Source: Streptomyces cyaneofuscatus (GTDB lineage: Bacteria; Actinomycetota; Actinomycetes; Streptomycetales; Streptomycetaceae). Taken from it: a stretch of 64,000 nt of DNA. Of the stretch, positions 19,015 to 27,413 are shown piece by piece (the first letter of the stretch is position 1; each line of letters starts with the position of its first letter). The stretch lies in the NCBI RefSeq assembly GCF_000718135.1, contig NZ_JOEM01000003.1, forward strand, positions 248,001-312,000, in the 5' to 3' direction. Made by a program: the position numbers and the translations under genes. Below the pieces are notes generated by a model that did not search any database, was not told where the DNA came from, and saw only the letters and a list, made by a program, of their open reading frames with translations.

Positions 19015-19724
19015 GACGCCCCCGGGTGGCTGCGGTGCAGGTGCTGCATCTCGGCGAGCATCCGGCCGAAGGACTCGGTGTGCACGCCCTGGCGCCCCGC
19101 GCCCGCGGTCCAGGCGCCGGTGCGCGGCCCGGTCGGCAGCGTCAGCGTGGCCCGCTCCACGGTGCCGGTGACGGCCAAGAGCCAGGCGCTCTCCAGCTCC
19201 TCGGGGTCGACGCCGGAGCCGGTGGCGTCCAGCCCTTCGACCGGCTGGAACATCTCGCCGGTGAAGCGCCAGAGCGCCTCCAGGCCGGCCTGCATCCGCT
19301 CATGGCTCTCGGCGGTGCCGTCGCCGAGCCGCAGGGTCCACTGCTCGGCGTGGTCGCGGTGGTAGGCGACCTCCTTGACGGCTTTCGCCGCGAGGTCCGC
19401 GAACTCACCGCCGCCGGCCGCCAGCCGCTCGTACAGCAGGTGCTGGTAGACGGAGAAGTAGAGCTGGCGGGCGATGGTGTGGGCGAAGTCCCCGTTGGGC
19501 TGCTCGACCAGCTGGAGGTTGCGGAAAGCCCGCTCCTCGCGGAGGTAGGCCAGCTCGTCCTCGTCACCGACGAGCGAGAGCAGCACCCGCGCCTGCCCCA
19601 GCAGGTCCAGGGCGATGTTGGCGAGCGCCACCTCCTCCTCCAGGACGGGGGCGTGGCCCGCCCACTCCCCCAGCCGGTGCGAGAGCACCAGCGCGTCGTC
19701 GCCGAGGGCGAGGGCGGCGCTCAC
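19008..19724 (-). CDS. paaC: Phenylacetyl-CoA epoxidase subunit PaaC
   Basis: Structural subunit (238 aa) of the multicomponent oxygenase that epoxidises the aromatic ring of phenylacetyl-CoA. It is ferritin-like but degenerate, and pairs with PaaA. Recognisable PaaC segments include LGDDALVLSHRLGEWAGHAP, DLLGQARVLL and VKEVAYHRDHAEQW. The GTG at 19724 was chosen because it overlaps the paaB stop (GTGA) and because the conserved N-terminus starts there. The open frame extends farther upstream, but that part is an artefact of the paaB gene. Confidence 0.94.
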   Translation of the reverse strand: MSAALALGDDALVLSHRLGEWAGHAPVLEEEVALANIALDLLGQARVLLSLVGDEDELAYLREERAFRNLQLVEQPNGDFAHTIARQLYFSVYQHLLYERLAAGGGEFADLAAKAVKEVAYHRDHAEQWTLRLGDGTAESHERMQAGLEALWRFTGEMFQPVEGLDATGSGVDPEELESAWLLAVTGTVERATLTLPTGPRTGAWTAGAGRQGVHTESFGRMLAEMQHLHRSHPGASW

Positions 19725-20011
19725 AGGTGCTTCACCCCGTCCGGGATCTCGTAGAAGGTCGGGTGGCGGTAGGGCTTGTCGCCGGCCGGCTCGAAGAACG
19801 AGTCCTTCTCGTCGGGCGAGGAGGCGGTGATCTCGGTGGAGGGGACGACCCAGATGGAGACGCCTTCGGAGCGCCGGGTGTAGAGGTCGCGCGCGTTGCG
19901 CAGGGCCATCTCGGCGTCGGGCGCGTGGAGGCTGCCCGCGTGGGTGTGGGACAGCCCGCGCCGCGAGCGCACGAACACCTCCCACAGCGGCCAGTCGGTC
20001 GAGCTGCTCAT
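19721..20011 (-). CDS. paaB: Phenylacetyl-CoA epoxidase subunit PaaB
   Basis: Small protein of 96 aa, the usual PaaB length, with [21 protein letters not shown] at the N-terminus (start MSSSTDW). It bridges catalytic PaaAC heterodimers in the epoxidase. Its ATG overlaps the paaA stop by 4 bp (ATGA) and its stop overlaps the paaC start, so the operon is tightly coupled. Longer frames upstream lie inside paaA and are rejected. Confidence 0.95.
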   Translation of the reverse strand: MSSSTDWPLWEVFVRSRRGLSHTHAGSLHAPDAEMALRNARDLYTRRSEGVSIWVVPSTEITASSPDEKDSFFEPAGDKPYRHPTFYEIPDGVKHL

Positions 20012-21069
20012 GCCGTCTCCTCCACGTGCTGTGCGGGCTGTGCTGTCCGGGTGGACGGGGTGGTGTGCTTGGCGGCGTACGCGGCGGCCGCGTCCCGGAC
20101 CCAGGCGCCCTCTTCGTGGGCCCTGCGCCGCTGGGTGATCCGCTGCTCGTTGCACGGCCCGTTGCCCTTGAGGACCTCCTGGAACTCCGTCCAGTCGATC
20201 GCGCCGAAGTCGTGCTGTCCGCGCTCCTCGTTCCACCGGAGGTCGGGGTCCGGCAGGGTCAGGCCCAAGGCCTCCGCCTGGGGCACGCAGATGTCCACGA
20301 AGCGCTGCCGCAGCTCGTCGTTGGAGTGCCGCTTGATCTTCCAGGCCATCGACTGCTCGGAGTGGGACGAGGCGTCGTCGGGCGGGCCGAACATCATCAG
20401 GGAGGGCCACCACCAGCGGTCCACCGCGTCCTGGGCCATCGCGTGCTGGGCCTCGGTGCCGCGGCTGAGGGCGAGCAGCAGCTCGTACCCCTGGCGCTGG
20501 TGGAAGGACTCCTCCTTGCAGATGCGGACCATCGCGCGGGCGTAGGGGCCGTAGGAGCAGCGGCAGAGCGGCACCTGGTTGGTGATGGCCGCGCCGTCCA
20601 CCAGCCAGCCGATCGCGCCGACGTCGGCCCAGGTCAGGGTGGGGTAGTTGAAGATCGACGAATAGCGCTGGCGGCCGGCGTGGAGCTTGTCGAGCAGCTC
20701 CTCGCGGCTGGTGCCCAGCGTCTCGGCCGCGCTGTAGAGATACAGGCCGTGGCCTGCTTCGTCCTGGACCTTGGCCATCAGGATCGCCTTGCGGCGCAGC
20801 GAGGGCGCGCGGGTGATCCAGTTGGCCTCGGGCTGCATGCCGATGATTTCCGAGTGGGCGTGCTGGGCCATCTGGCGGACCAGCGTGGCGCGATACGCCT
20901 CGGGCATCCAGTCGCGCGGCTCGATGCGGTCGTCGGCCGCGACGGCCGCCTCGAAGACCGCGAGGCGTGCCGCGTCCGCCGCGTCCGGGGCCGTGCCCGC
21001 GGCCCGCCCTGCCGCTTTCGCCGTGCCTGAGGTGCTCTGCGTCGTCTGGTCCGCAGTCACTGCCGCCAT
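20008..21069 (-). CDS. paaA: Phenylacetyl-CoA epoxidase catalytic subunit PaaA
   Basis: Di-iron oxygenase subunit of 353 aa. Iron-ligand motifs are visible in [13 protein letters not shown] (E-x-x-H) and [13 protein letters not shown] (E-x-x-H). The enzyme converts phenylacetyl-CoA to its 1,2-epoxide, the first committed step of aerobic phenylacetate degradation. The first ~35 residues are Ala/Thr-rich and not conserved. It leads paaABCDE and starts 17 bp from an operator like those at paaN/paaR. The later genes of the pathway (paaG, paaZ, paaK) are not in the window, except paaN about 3 kb to the right. Confidence 0.96.
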   Translation of the reverse strand: MAAVTADQTTQSTSGTAKAAGRAAGTAPDAADAARLAVFEAAVAADDRIEPRDWMPEAYRATLVRQMAQHAHSEIIGMQPEANWITRAPSLRRKAILMAKVQDEAGHGLYLYSAAETLGTSREELLDKLHAGRQRYSSIFNYPTLTWADVGAIGWLVDGAAITNQVPLCRCSYGPYARAMVRICKEESFHQRQGYELLLALSRGTEAQHAMAQDAVDRWWWPSLMMFGPPDDASSHSEQSMAWKIKRHSNDELRQRFVDICVPQAEALGLTLPDPDLRWNEERGQHDFGAIDWTEFQEVLKGNGPCNEQRITQRRRAHEEGAWVRDAAAAYAAKHTTPSTRTAQPAQHVEETA

Positions 21070-21085
21070 CCCGGGCTCCCTACCG

Positions 21086-21099
21086 ACCGATCGTTCGGT
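21086..21099. promoter_or_regulatory. PaaR-type operator upstream of paaA
   Basis: ACCGATCGTTCGGT is a near-palindrome 17 bp upstream of the paaA ATG. The reverse complement is identical to the site at 25835-25848 beside paaN/paaR. Half-sites of the ACCGNNCGNNCGGT type are known for the TetR-family PaaR of Corynebacterium. A further ATGGTCGGTCGG half-site lies 15 bp away. Confidence 0.7.
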
Positions 21100-21144
21100 T
21101 CATTGACTTCAATGGTCGGTCGGAGGCCCGTAGGGTGTCAACCC

Positions 21145-21153
21145 TGTGGATAA
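21145..21153 (-). other. DnaA-box-like 9-mer
   Basis: TTATCCACA on the minus strand (TGTGGATAA on the plus strand) is an exact match to the canonical DnaA box. It contains the proposed GTG start of the DUF5819 gene. An almost identical surrounding sequence recurs at 25871-25891. Confidence 0.4.
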
Positions 21154-22003
21154 CCCAGTGGTGATCGATCGTGAGCGGGGCGGGATGGATGCGGACCACG
21201 ACGGGAGCTCCGGGCGCGGGGATTCCGGCAGCGTGCACGAGGACGTCCGGCCGCAGGCCGTGAGCCGTGAGCCCGCCGGACCGGACGCTCCGGCACCCGA
21301 AGCGGAGGCCCCGGAGCCCGCCCCGGATCGCCCCGGCGCCGGTGTCGGCATAGCCGGGCTCTCGTTCGGCTACCAGGTCGTCGCCGCCCTGGCCCTCTCC
21401 CTCATCGGGCTCCTGGCCTGCGCACAGGTGGCCATGGTCTTCCTGCACGTCGCCCCGTCCAACACGCTGACCAAGCAGCACGGCAAGACGGTCGACGACT
21501 GGATCTACCCCGAGTTCGAACAGAACTGGAAGCTCTTCGCCCCCAACCCGCTCCAGCAGAACATCGCCGTCCACGTCCGGGCCGAGGTGGCCGGGGCCGA
21601 GGGACGCCGCACCACCGAGTGGATCAGCCTCACCGACGGGGACGCCGACGCGATACGCGGCAACCTCTTCCCCAGCCATGTGAACCAGAACGAGCTCCGC
21701 CGGGGCTGGGACTTCTACGTGAACTCGCACGACGACCGGAACAAGCCCAACGGGCTCCGCGGCGACCTCTCCGAGCGCTACATCCGGCGCATCGCGATGC
21801 TGCGGCTGGACGGGGTCGACCTGGGCGGCACGGTCGAACGGATCCAGATGCGGTCGGCGAGCAGCCTGATCACCCCGCCCTCGTGGTCCACCGAGAAGGC
21901 CGACACCCGCCCGAGCTACCGCGTACTCCCCTGGTGGTCCGTGAACCCCGACGACCTGCCCGCACCGCGTGACGCGGCGCGCGCCGAGGAGGGGGACAAG
22001 TGA
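21146..22003 (+). CDS. DUF5819-family membrane protein
   Basis: A 285-aa protein with a Pro/Glu/Asp-rich N-terminus (residues 1-65), one membrane helix (residues about 77-97, VAALALSLIGLLACAQVAMVF) and an extracytoplasmic domain with WKLFAPNPLQQN. I recognise it as DUF5819, whose function is not known. Its stop overlaps the GTG of the HTTM protein by 4 bp, and this gene pair is recurrent in actinobacteria. GTG at 21146 is used, but an ATG at 21185 (MDADHDG) is an alternative. The promoter region is shared divergently with paaA. Confidence 0.8.
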   Translation: MDNPVVIDRERGGMDADHDGSSGRGDSGSVHEDVRPQAVSREPAGPDAPAPEAEAPEPAPDRPGAGVGIAGLSFGYQVVAALALSLIGLLACAQVAMVFLHVAPSNTLTKQHGKTVDDWIYPEFEQNWKLFAPNPLQQNIAVHVRAEVAGAEGRRTTEWISLTDGDADAIRGNLFPSHVNQNELRRGWDFYVNSHDDRNKPNGLRGDLSERYIRRIAMLRLDGVDLGGTVERIQMRSASSLITPPSWSTEKADTRPSYRVLPWWSVNPDDLPAPRDAARAEEGDK

Positions 22004-23367
22004 CCACCACCCCGCCCACCGCACCGGTGACGAGCCCGCCCGCCCCCGGTCCGGGCCCCGGCACCCCGGCCTCCGGCGCACCGGACCGGATCGCCGCCGC
22101 CGGGGCCGCTCTGGCCCGCGCCATCCAGCGCGTCACCGCATCGGCCCTCGGCCCGTACCAGAGCGCCGTCATCCGGATCGGCTTCGCCGCCACCTACCTG
22201 TTCTTCCTGGTGCGCGAGGTGCCGCACCGCCATGAGCTGTACGGTCCCGACAGCCCGTGGCACTGGGACCTGGCCCGGCAGCTCACGGCCGGGAACGAGG
22301 CCTTCTCCGTCCTCCTCTGGTCGGACAGCGTGCTCTGGTTCGAGGTGGTGTACGCCCTCACCGTGCTGTCCGCCGCCGGTCTGCTCCTGGGCTGGCGCAC
22401 CCGGACCATGTCGGTCCTCTTCATGGTCGGCGTGCTCTCCGTACAGAACCGCAGCGTCTTCATGGGCGACGGCGGCGACAACGTCATCCACCTGATGGCG
22501 ATCTACCTGGTCTTCACGCGCTGCGCCCAGGTCTGGTCGCTGGACGCCCGCCGCGCCGCCCGCGACACGGAGCGCGGCGCGCTGGGCCTGCCGCCCCGGC
22601 GGGACGCCGTCGGCCCGGTGCTCTGGGCGGTCCTCGGCCCGGTCCTGCTGGGGGCCACCCTGATGGACGGCCTCGGCGGGACCTGGTGGCTTCCGGTGCT
22701 GCTGTGGATCCTCTGGCTCTCCGCCGCCGCCTGGTGGGCCGCGAACCGCTTCGCGCCCGGCGGGCAGCCGCGCGCCCTGCTCGACGTGCTGGCCAACCTC
22801 GCCCACAACGCGACGCTCCTCGTGATCATGGTCGAGGTCTGCCTGATCTACGCGACCGCCGGCTGGTACAAGATCCAGGGCTCCCGCTGGCAGGACGGCA
22901 CCGCGCTCTACTACCCGCTCAAGCTCGACTACTTCGCCCCCTGGCCCGCCCTCTCGGACGTGCTCGCCTCCAGCGGGGTGATGGTGATGGTGCTGACGTA
23001 CGCGACGGTCATCGTCCAGGTCGCGTTCCCGTTCACCCTGTTCAACCGGCGGCTCAAGAACGTCCTGCTGGTCATCATGATCGGCGAGCACGCGGGGATC
23101 GCCCTGCTGCTCGGGCTGCCGTTCTTCTCGATGGCGATGATCGCGGCCGACGCGGTGTTCCTGCCGACGGTCTTCCTCGTCTGGCTGGGCGGCCGGGCCG
23201 CGCTCGGCCGGCGGCGGCTGCTCGGGTGGCTGCCGCGGCGGTCGCGCTCCCCTGAGGCCGGCGGCCCGCAGGAGGTGCCCGCCGCGCGCCCGGCGCCGGA
23301 GGAACGCGACGGTACGGGGGAGGCCCCGCCGCACGGCACCGGCGGGGGCCATACGCTCGTCGGGTGA
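22000..23367 (+). CDS. HTTM-domain integral membrane protein
   Basis: Polytopic membrane protein of 455 aa with about 8-9 hydrophobic segments. The HTTM domain is homologous to the membrane part of vitamin-K-dependent gamma-carboxylase, with AVIRIGFAATYLFFLVREVP near the start, FMGDGGDNVIHLMAIYL in the middle, and an ATAGWYKIQGSRWQDGTALYY motif. The biochemical role in bacteria is not established. The C-terminus is Pro/Arg-rich. It is coupled to DUF5819 by a GTGA overlap and to the methyltransferase by another, so the three genes form one operon, though the last also has its own promoter. Confidence 0.87.
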   Translation: MTTTPPTAPVTSPPAPGPGPGTPASGAPDRIAAAGAALARAIQRVTASALGPYQSAVIRIGFAATYLFFLVREVPHRHELYGPDSPWHWDLARQLTAGNEAFSVLLWSDSVLWFEVVYALTVLSAAGLLLGWRTRTMSVLFMVGVLSVQNRSVFMGDGGDNVIHLMAIYLVFTRCAQVWSLDARRAARDTERGALGLPPRRDAVGPVLWAVLGPVLLGATLMDGLGGTWWLPVLLWILWLSAAAWWAANRFAPGGQPRALLDVLANLAHNATLLVIMVEVCLIYATAGWYKIQGSRWQDGTALYYPLKLDYFAPWPALSDVLASSGVMVMVLTYATVIVQVAFPFTLFNRRLKNVLLVIMIGEHAGIALLLGLPFFSMAMIAADAVFLPTVFLVWLGGRAALGRRRLLGWLPRRSRSPEAGGPQEVPAARPAPEERDGTGEAPPHGTGGGHTLVG

Positions 23368-24074
23368 GCAGCGAGACCGGCAGCACCGGCAGTACCCCAG
23401 AGCCCGCGCCCGTGGACCCCGTCCCGGCCGAGCCCGTCCAGTACGACGACGGCTACGGGCAGGAGATCGGCGTCGGGCCGCACCCGCTGCCGTGGCCGGA
23501 GGGCGAGCGGTACGACCCCGAGCTGCTGGCCCACGGCGACCGGCGCAACGTCGGTGACGGCTACCGCTACTGGACGCGGGAGGCGATCGTCGCCGATCTC
23601 GACCTGCGGCGCCACGACTTCCATGTGGCCGTGGAGAACTGGGGCCACGACTTCAACATCGGCTCGGTCGTGCGGACCGCCAACGCCTTCCTGGCGAAGG
23701 AGATCCACATCGTGGGCCGGCGGCGCTGGAACCGGCGCGGCGCCATGGTCACCGACCGCTACCAGCATGTGCGCCACCACCCGGACACGGCGGACCTGAC
23801 CGCGTGGGCGGCGGCCGAGGGGCTGCCGATCATCGGGATCGACAACCTCCCCGGCGCCGTACCGCTGGAGCGCACCGAGCTGCCGCGCCGGTGTGTGCTG
23901 CTGTTCGGGCAGGAGGGTCCGGGCCTCACCGAGGAGGCGCGCAAGCACGCCTCGATGGTGTGCTCGATCGCCCAGTTCGGCTCGACCCGGTCCATCAACG
24001 CGGGGGCCGCGGCGGCGATCGCGATGCACGCGTGGGTGCAGCGCTACGCCGATGTCCCCGACCCCCGCCGGTAG
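23364..24074 (+). CDS. SpoU/TrmH-family RNA 2'-O-methyltransferase
   Basis: A 236-aa SPOUT methyltransferase that modifies tRNA or rRNA ribose using S-adenosylmethionine. The three knot motifs are present: NIGSVVRTANAF, LLFGQEGPGLTEEA and SIAQFGSTRSINAGAAAAIA. The N-terminal 50 residues are Pro/Glu-rich. The GTG overlaps the HTTM stop and also has TACGCT exactly at -12, so it can be translated by coupling or from a leaderless transcript. The target RNA position cannot be read from the sequence. It ends 5 bp from the convergent paaN stop. Confidence 0.9.
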   Translation: MSSETGSTGSTPEPAPVDPVPAEPVQYDDGYGQEIGVGPHPLPWPEGERYDPELLAHGDRRNVGDGYRYWTREAIVADLDLRRHDFHVAVENWGHDFNIGSVVRTANAFLAKEIHIVGRRRWNRRGAMVTDRYQHVRHHPDTADLTAWAAAEGLPIIGIDNLPGAVPLERTELPRRCVLLFGQEGPGLTEEARKHASMVCSIAQFGSTRSINAGAAAAIAMHAWVQRYADVPDPRR

Positions 24075-24079
24075 AACAC

Positions 24080-25780
24080 CTACGCCTGGCGACGCACCTC
24101 GACCACGCGGAAGCGGTTGGCGACGAAGGCCGCGTCGCACAGGGCCGCGTTGGCCGCCGGGTTGCCGCCCGAGCCGTGGAAGTCGGAGAAGGCCGCCGTC
24201 TGGTTGACGTAGACCCCGCCGGTCAGGTTCAGCGAGAGCTGGGCCGACTCGTCCAGGCAGACCTCCTCGATCGCCCGCTCCACCTCGGCGGAGGTGGTGT
24301 AGGCGCCGACCGTCATGGCGCCCTTCTCACGGATCGTGCGGCGCAGCAGCTCCAGAGCCGCGTCCGTCGACTCGACCGCCACGGCGAAGGAGACCGGGCC
24401 GAAGCACTCCGAGAGGTACGCCGCGTCCTCGTCGGTCTTCGTGCCGTCCAGCTTCACGACGACCGGCGTACGGACGACGGCGTCGGGGAATTCGGCGTTG
24501 GCGACCGTACGCGAGGGGAGAGCCACCTCGCCCAGCTCGCCGGCCGCCTCCACCCGTGCTTTGACGTCCGGGTTGACCAGGGCGCCGAGCAGGGCGGAGG
24601 CGCGGGCGTCGTCACCGAGGAGTCCGGTGACGGCCGCCGCGATGTCGGTGACCACCTCGTCGTACGACTTGGCGCCGTCGTCCGTGGTGATGCCGTCCCG
24701 GGGGATCAGCAGGTTCTGCGGGGTGGTGCACATCTGGCCGCTGTAGAGCGAGAGCGAGAACGCCACGTTGCCGAGCATGCCCCGGTAGTCGTCGGTGGAG
24801 TCGACGACGATCGTGTTGACGCCGGCCTTCTCCGTGTAGACCTGCGCCTGGCGGGCGTTGGCCTCCAGCCAGTCGCCGAAGGCGGTGGAGCCCGTGTAGT
24901 CGATGATGCGGATCTCGGGTCGGACCGCGAGGGTCTTGGCGATGCCCTCGCCCGGCCGCTCGGCGGCGAGCGCGACCAGGTTGGCGTCGAAGCCCGCCTC
25001 GGTGAGCACCTCACGGGCGATCTGCACGGTGAGCGCCAGCGGCAGCACGGCCCGGGGGTGCGGCTTCACCAGCACAGGGTTGCCCGTGGCGAGCGAGGCG
25101 AACAAGCCCGGGTAGCCGTTCCACGTGGGGAAGGTGTTGCAGCCGATGACCAGCGCGATCCCGCGACCGGTCGTGGTGAACGACTTGGTCAGCTTCAGCG
25201 GATCGCGCTTGCCCTGCGGCTTGGACCAGTCCGCCGTCTCCGGCGTGCGGACCTGCTCCTGATAGGCGTACGCGACGGCCTCCAGGCCACGGTCCTGCGC
25301 GTGCGGGCCGCCCGCCTGGAACGCCATCATGAAGGCCTGGCCGCTGGTGTGCATCACCGCGTGGGCCAGCTCATGGGTGCGGGCGCTGATCCGCGCCAGG
25401 ATCTCCAGACAGACCAGGGCCCGGGTCTCGGGACCCGCCGCCCGCCACGCGGCCGTACCGGCCTTCATCGCCGGGAGCAGGACGTCCAGGTCGGCGTGCG
25501 GATACTCGACGCCGAGCTCCGGGCCGTACGGCGAGGTCTCCCCGCCCGTCCAGCCGTCGGTGCCCGGCTGGCCGAGGTCGAGCCGGGTGTTCAGCACCGC
25601 GTCGAACGCGGCCTTGCCCTCGGCCGCCCCGAGACTGCCCGGGGCGCCGCCCTCGCCGTACGCCTTCGGGTGCTCGGGGTGCGGGGACCAGTACGCGCGC
25701 GTACCGATCGTGTCGAGGGCCTGGTCGAGCGTGGGCCGGTGGGTCTCGGACAGCTGCTGGGGGGTGAGCGCGGCGGCCAT
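24080..25780 (-). CDS. paaN: Phenylacetate-pathway aldehyde dehydrogenase PaaN
   Basis: Aldehyde-dehydrogenase superfamily protein of 566 aa, the length of the actinobacterial PaaN type without the C-terminal hydratase domain of proteobacterial PaaZ. Features include the NTFPTWNGYPGLF segment, the PHPRAVLPLAL region, the catalytic Cys351 (YSGQMCTTPQN), and ECFGPVSFAV. It is expected to oxidise the ring-opened aldehyde. ATG at 25780 was chosen because GAGGAG lies 10 bp upstream; an ATG six codons earlier overlaps that site. It is divergent from the TetR gene and shares an operator with it. Confidence 0.92.
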   Translation of the reverse strand: MAAALTPQQLSETHRPTLDQALDTIGTRAYWSPHPEHPKAYGEGGAPGSLGAAEGKAAFDAVLNTRLDLGQPGTDGWTGGETSPYGPELGVEYPHADLDVLLPAMKAGTAAWRAAGPETRALVCLEILARISARTHELAHAVMHTSGQAFMMAFQAGGPHAQDRGLEAVAYAYQEQVRTPETADWSKPQGKRDPLKLTKSFTTTGRGIALVIGCNTFPTWNGYPGLFASLATGNPVLVKPHPRAVLPLALTVQIAREVLTEAGFDANLVALAAERPGEGIAKTLAVRPEIRIIDYTGSTAFGDWLEANARQAQVYTEKAGVNTIVVDSTDDYRGMLGNVAFSLSLYSGQMCTTPQNLLIPRDGITTDDGAKSYDEVVTDIAAAVTGLLGDDARASALLGALVNPDVKARVEAAGELGEVALPSRTVANAEFPDAVVRTPVVVKLDGTKTDEDAAYLSECFGPVSFAVAVESTDAALELLRRTIREKGAMTVGAYTTSAEVERAIEEVCLDESAQLSLNLTGGVYVNQTAAFSDFHGSGGNPAANAALCDAAFVANRFRVVEVRRQA

Positions 25781-25834
25781 GGCGGACCAACTCCTCATCG
25801 AGCCGGGCGGGGACGTACGGACGGAGTTAGAGTA

Positions 25835-25848
25835 ACCGAACGATCGGT
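25835..25848. promoter_or_regulatory. PaaR-type operator between paaN and paaR
   Basis: ACCGAACGATCGGT, identical to the reverse complement of the site upstream of paaA, sits in the paaN/TetR divergent region. It is well placed to control both genes. Confidence 0.75.
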
Positions 25849-25872
25849 CGGGACAAGGGGCCCCGGCGAACC

Positions 25873-25881
25873 TGTGGATAA
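25873..25881 (-). other. DnaA-box-like 9-mer
   Basis: TTATCCACA on the minus strand, 24 bp from the PaaR-type operator. The context CCTGTGGATAAC...CAGTGGT is shared with 21143-21162. A GC-rich 6-bp hairpin follows at 25892-25907 in the paaR leader. Confidence 0.4.
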
Positions 25882-25936
25882 CTTCAGTGGTCCCCGCCTG
25901 CGCGGGGCAGGCCCCTCATGGGGGAGGATCGCGGAC

Positions 25937-26533
25937 ATGACCACGGCCAAGCGGGACACGTACACCCCGGAGACGCTGCTCACCGTCGCTGTTCGTGTCT
26001 TCAACGAGCGCGGTTACGACGGCACCTCCATGGAGCATCTCTCCAGGGCGGCGGGCATCTCCAAGTCCTCCATCTACCACCATGTGGCGGGCAAGGAGGA
26101 GCTGCTGCGCCGGGCCGTGAGCCGGGCGCTCGACGGGCTCTTCGCCATCCTGGAGGAGCCGGGGGCGGTGCGCGGGCGCGCGATCGAGCGGGTCGAGTAC
26201 GTCACGCGCCGGACCGTGGAAGTACTGATGGCGGAGGTCCCCTACGTCACGCTGCTGCTGCGGGTGCGCGGCAACACCAAGACCGAGCGCTGGGCGCTGG
26301 AGCGGCGGCGCGAGTTCGACCACCGGGTGGCGGAGCTGCTGAAGGCCGCGGTGGCCGACGGGGATCTCCGGGCCGATGTGGACATACGGCTGGCCACCCG
26401 GCTGCTCTTCGGCATGGTCAACTCGCTGGTCGAGTGGTACCGGCCGCAGCCGGGCGGCTTCCCGGGCGAGGAACAGCTCGCCGACACCGTCGTCCAGCTC
26501 GCCTTCGAGGGGATGCGGGCGACCGGCCGCTGA
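25937..26533 (+). CDS. paaR: TetR-family regulator, probable PaaR
   Basis: A 198-aa TetR protein. The helix-turn-helix is YDGTSMEHLSRAAGISKSSIYHHVAGK near residue 45, and the C-terminal ligand-binding region ends in a conserved VVQLAFEGMRA helix. It is divergent from paaN, with a shared ACCGAACGATCGGT palindrome, and the same site controls paaA. The known PaaR from Corynebacterium responds to phenylacetyl-CoA, which would be the expected ligand. The ATG at 25937 has GGGGGAGG 9-10 bp upstream. Assignment rests on context and operator matches rather than full-length comparison. Confidence 0.75.
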   Translation: MTTAKRDTYTPETLLTVAVRVFNERGYDGTSMEHLSRAAGISKSSIYHHVAGKEELLRRAVSRALDGLFAILEEPGAVRGRAIERVEYVTRRTVEVLMAEVPYVTLLLRVRGNTKTERWALERRREFDHRVAELLKAAVADGDLRADVDIRLATRLLFGMVNSLVEWYRPQPGGFPGEEQLADTVVQLAFEGMRATGR

Positions 26534-26548
26534 CCGTGTCCGGCTTGG

Positions 26549-27154
26549 TCAGGCCAGCTCGGCCGGGCGGTCCGGGCGCGGGCCGAGGTCCGTCTCCTCG
26601 AACACCAGCAGCGTGCGCGTCGACAGCACCTCGGGGATGGACTGGATCCGGGTGAGGACCAGCTCGCGCAGCGCCCGGTTGTCCGGCGTGTGCACCAGCA
26701 GCAGGACGTCGAAGTCGCCGCTGACCAGCGCGATGTGCGTGGCCCCGGGCAGCGCCTGGAGCTGCTCGCGCACGGTGCGCCAGGAGTTCTGCACGATCTT
26801 GAGCGTGATGTACGCCGAGGCGCCCTGCCCGGCCCGCTCGTGGTCGACCCGCGCACCGAAACCCCGGATCACGCCGTCCTCGACGAGGCGGTTGATCCGG
26901 GCGTAGGCGTTGGCGCGCGAGACATGGACCCGCTCGGCCACCGACCGTATGGAGGCGCGGCCGTCCGTCTGGAGAATGCGCAGGATGTCGCGGTCGATGG
27001 CGTCCAGGGGGCGCGCGGGCGGGGGCGTGGGGGAGGCCGGGCCCGATGGCGGGGGCGGTGCCGAGGGCGTGGTGGCCGGGGCCGTCGAGGGCGTCGCCGA
27101 GGGGGCGATCCGGCCGGGGTCCTCGCCTCTGTCGGCCATTTGTTCAGCTGCCAT
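26549..27154 (-). CDS. bkdR: Lrp/AsnC-family regulator of BCDH genes
   Basis: A 201-aa protein with a Pro/Ala/Thr-rich N-terminal tail (residues 1-48), an HTH_AsnC DNA-binding domain (LDAIDRDILRILQTDGRASIRSVAERVHVSRANAYARI, in two parts) and a RAM effector domain (GDFDVLLLVHTPD). Lrp-type BkdR proteins respond to branched-chain amino acids. It is divergent from the branched-chain keto acid dehydrogenase operon, the same arrangement as bkdR in other Streptomyces. The ATG at 27154 has GGGAGG 9 bp upstream. The long N-terminal tail is unusual for Lrp proteins. Confidence 0.88.
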   Translation of the reverse strand: MAAEQMADRGEDPGRIAPSATPSTAPATTPSAPPPPSGPASPTPPPARPLDAIDRDILRILQTDGRASIRSVAERVHVSRANAYARINRLVEDGVIRGFGARVDHERAGQGASAYITLKIVQNSWRTVREQLQALPGATHIALVSGDFDVLLLVHTPDNRALRELVLTRIQSIPEVLSTRTLLVFEETDLGPRPDRPAELA

Positions 27155-27198
27155 CTGCCCGCGCCTCCCTGTTGTGGACGACCTGCCTCTATCCCAGG

Positions 27199-27269
27199 CT
27201 GTGGAGAACCGTTTGTCCACAGGCTGAAGGTGCCTGTAGCCAAAATGCGCTCGCGACCGAACAATCGGT
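27199..27269. promoter_or_regulatory. bkdR/bkdA control region: DnaA-like inverted repeat and PaaR-like site
   Basis: CTGTGGA...TCCACAG (27199-27222) is a 7-bp inverted repeat with a 10-bp centre; its right arm contains TTGTCCACA and its left arm TTCTCCACA, both DnaA-box-like. ACCGAACAATCGGT (27256-27269) differs at one base from the paaA and paaN operators. The region separates bkdR from bkdA. Confidence 0.5.
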
Positions 27270-27413
27270 AGGTGAGGCACACCACACCGGTGCCTCGCCC
27301 GCTCCGCGACATCCTCGCGACATCTCTTGCCATCACCACCCATATCGACACCCTCGATCTCTCGATCGCACGATCGCCACCCTGATCTCCATCGATGCCT
27401 GGAGGTGCCTTCC

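Noticed and set aside
23804..25936. An upstream extension in frame with the TetR gene
   Set aside because: It runs antisense through paaN and joins the TetR gene only because the frame has no stop. The TetR start is well marked at 25937.
21145..27221. Possible secondary replication origin from DnaA-like boxes
   Set aside because: Only four boxes are spread over 6 kb. Streptomyces oriC holds a dense cluster of many boxes between dnaA and dnaN, and neither gene is here.
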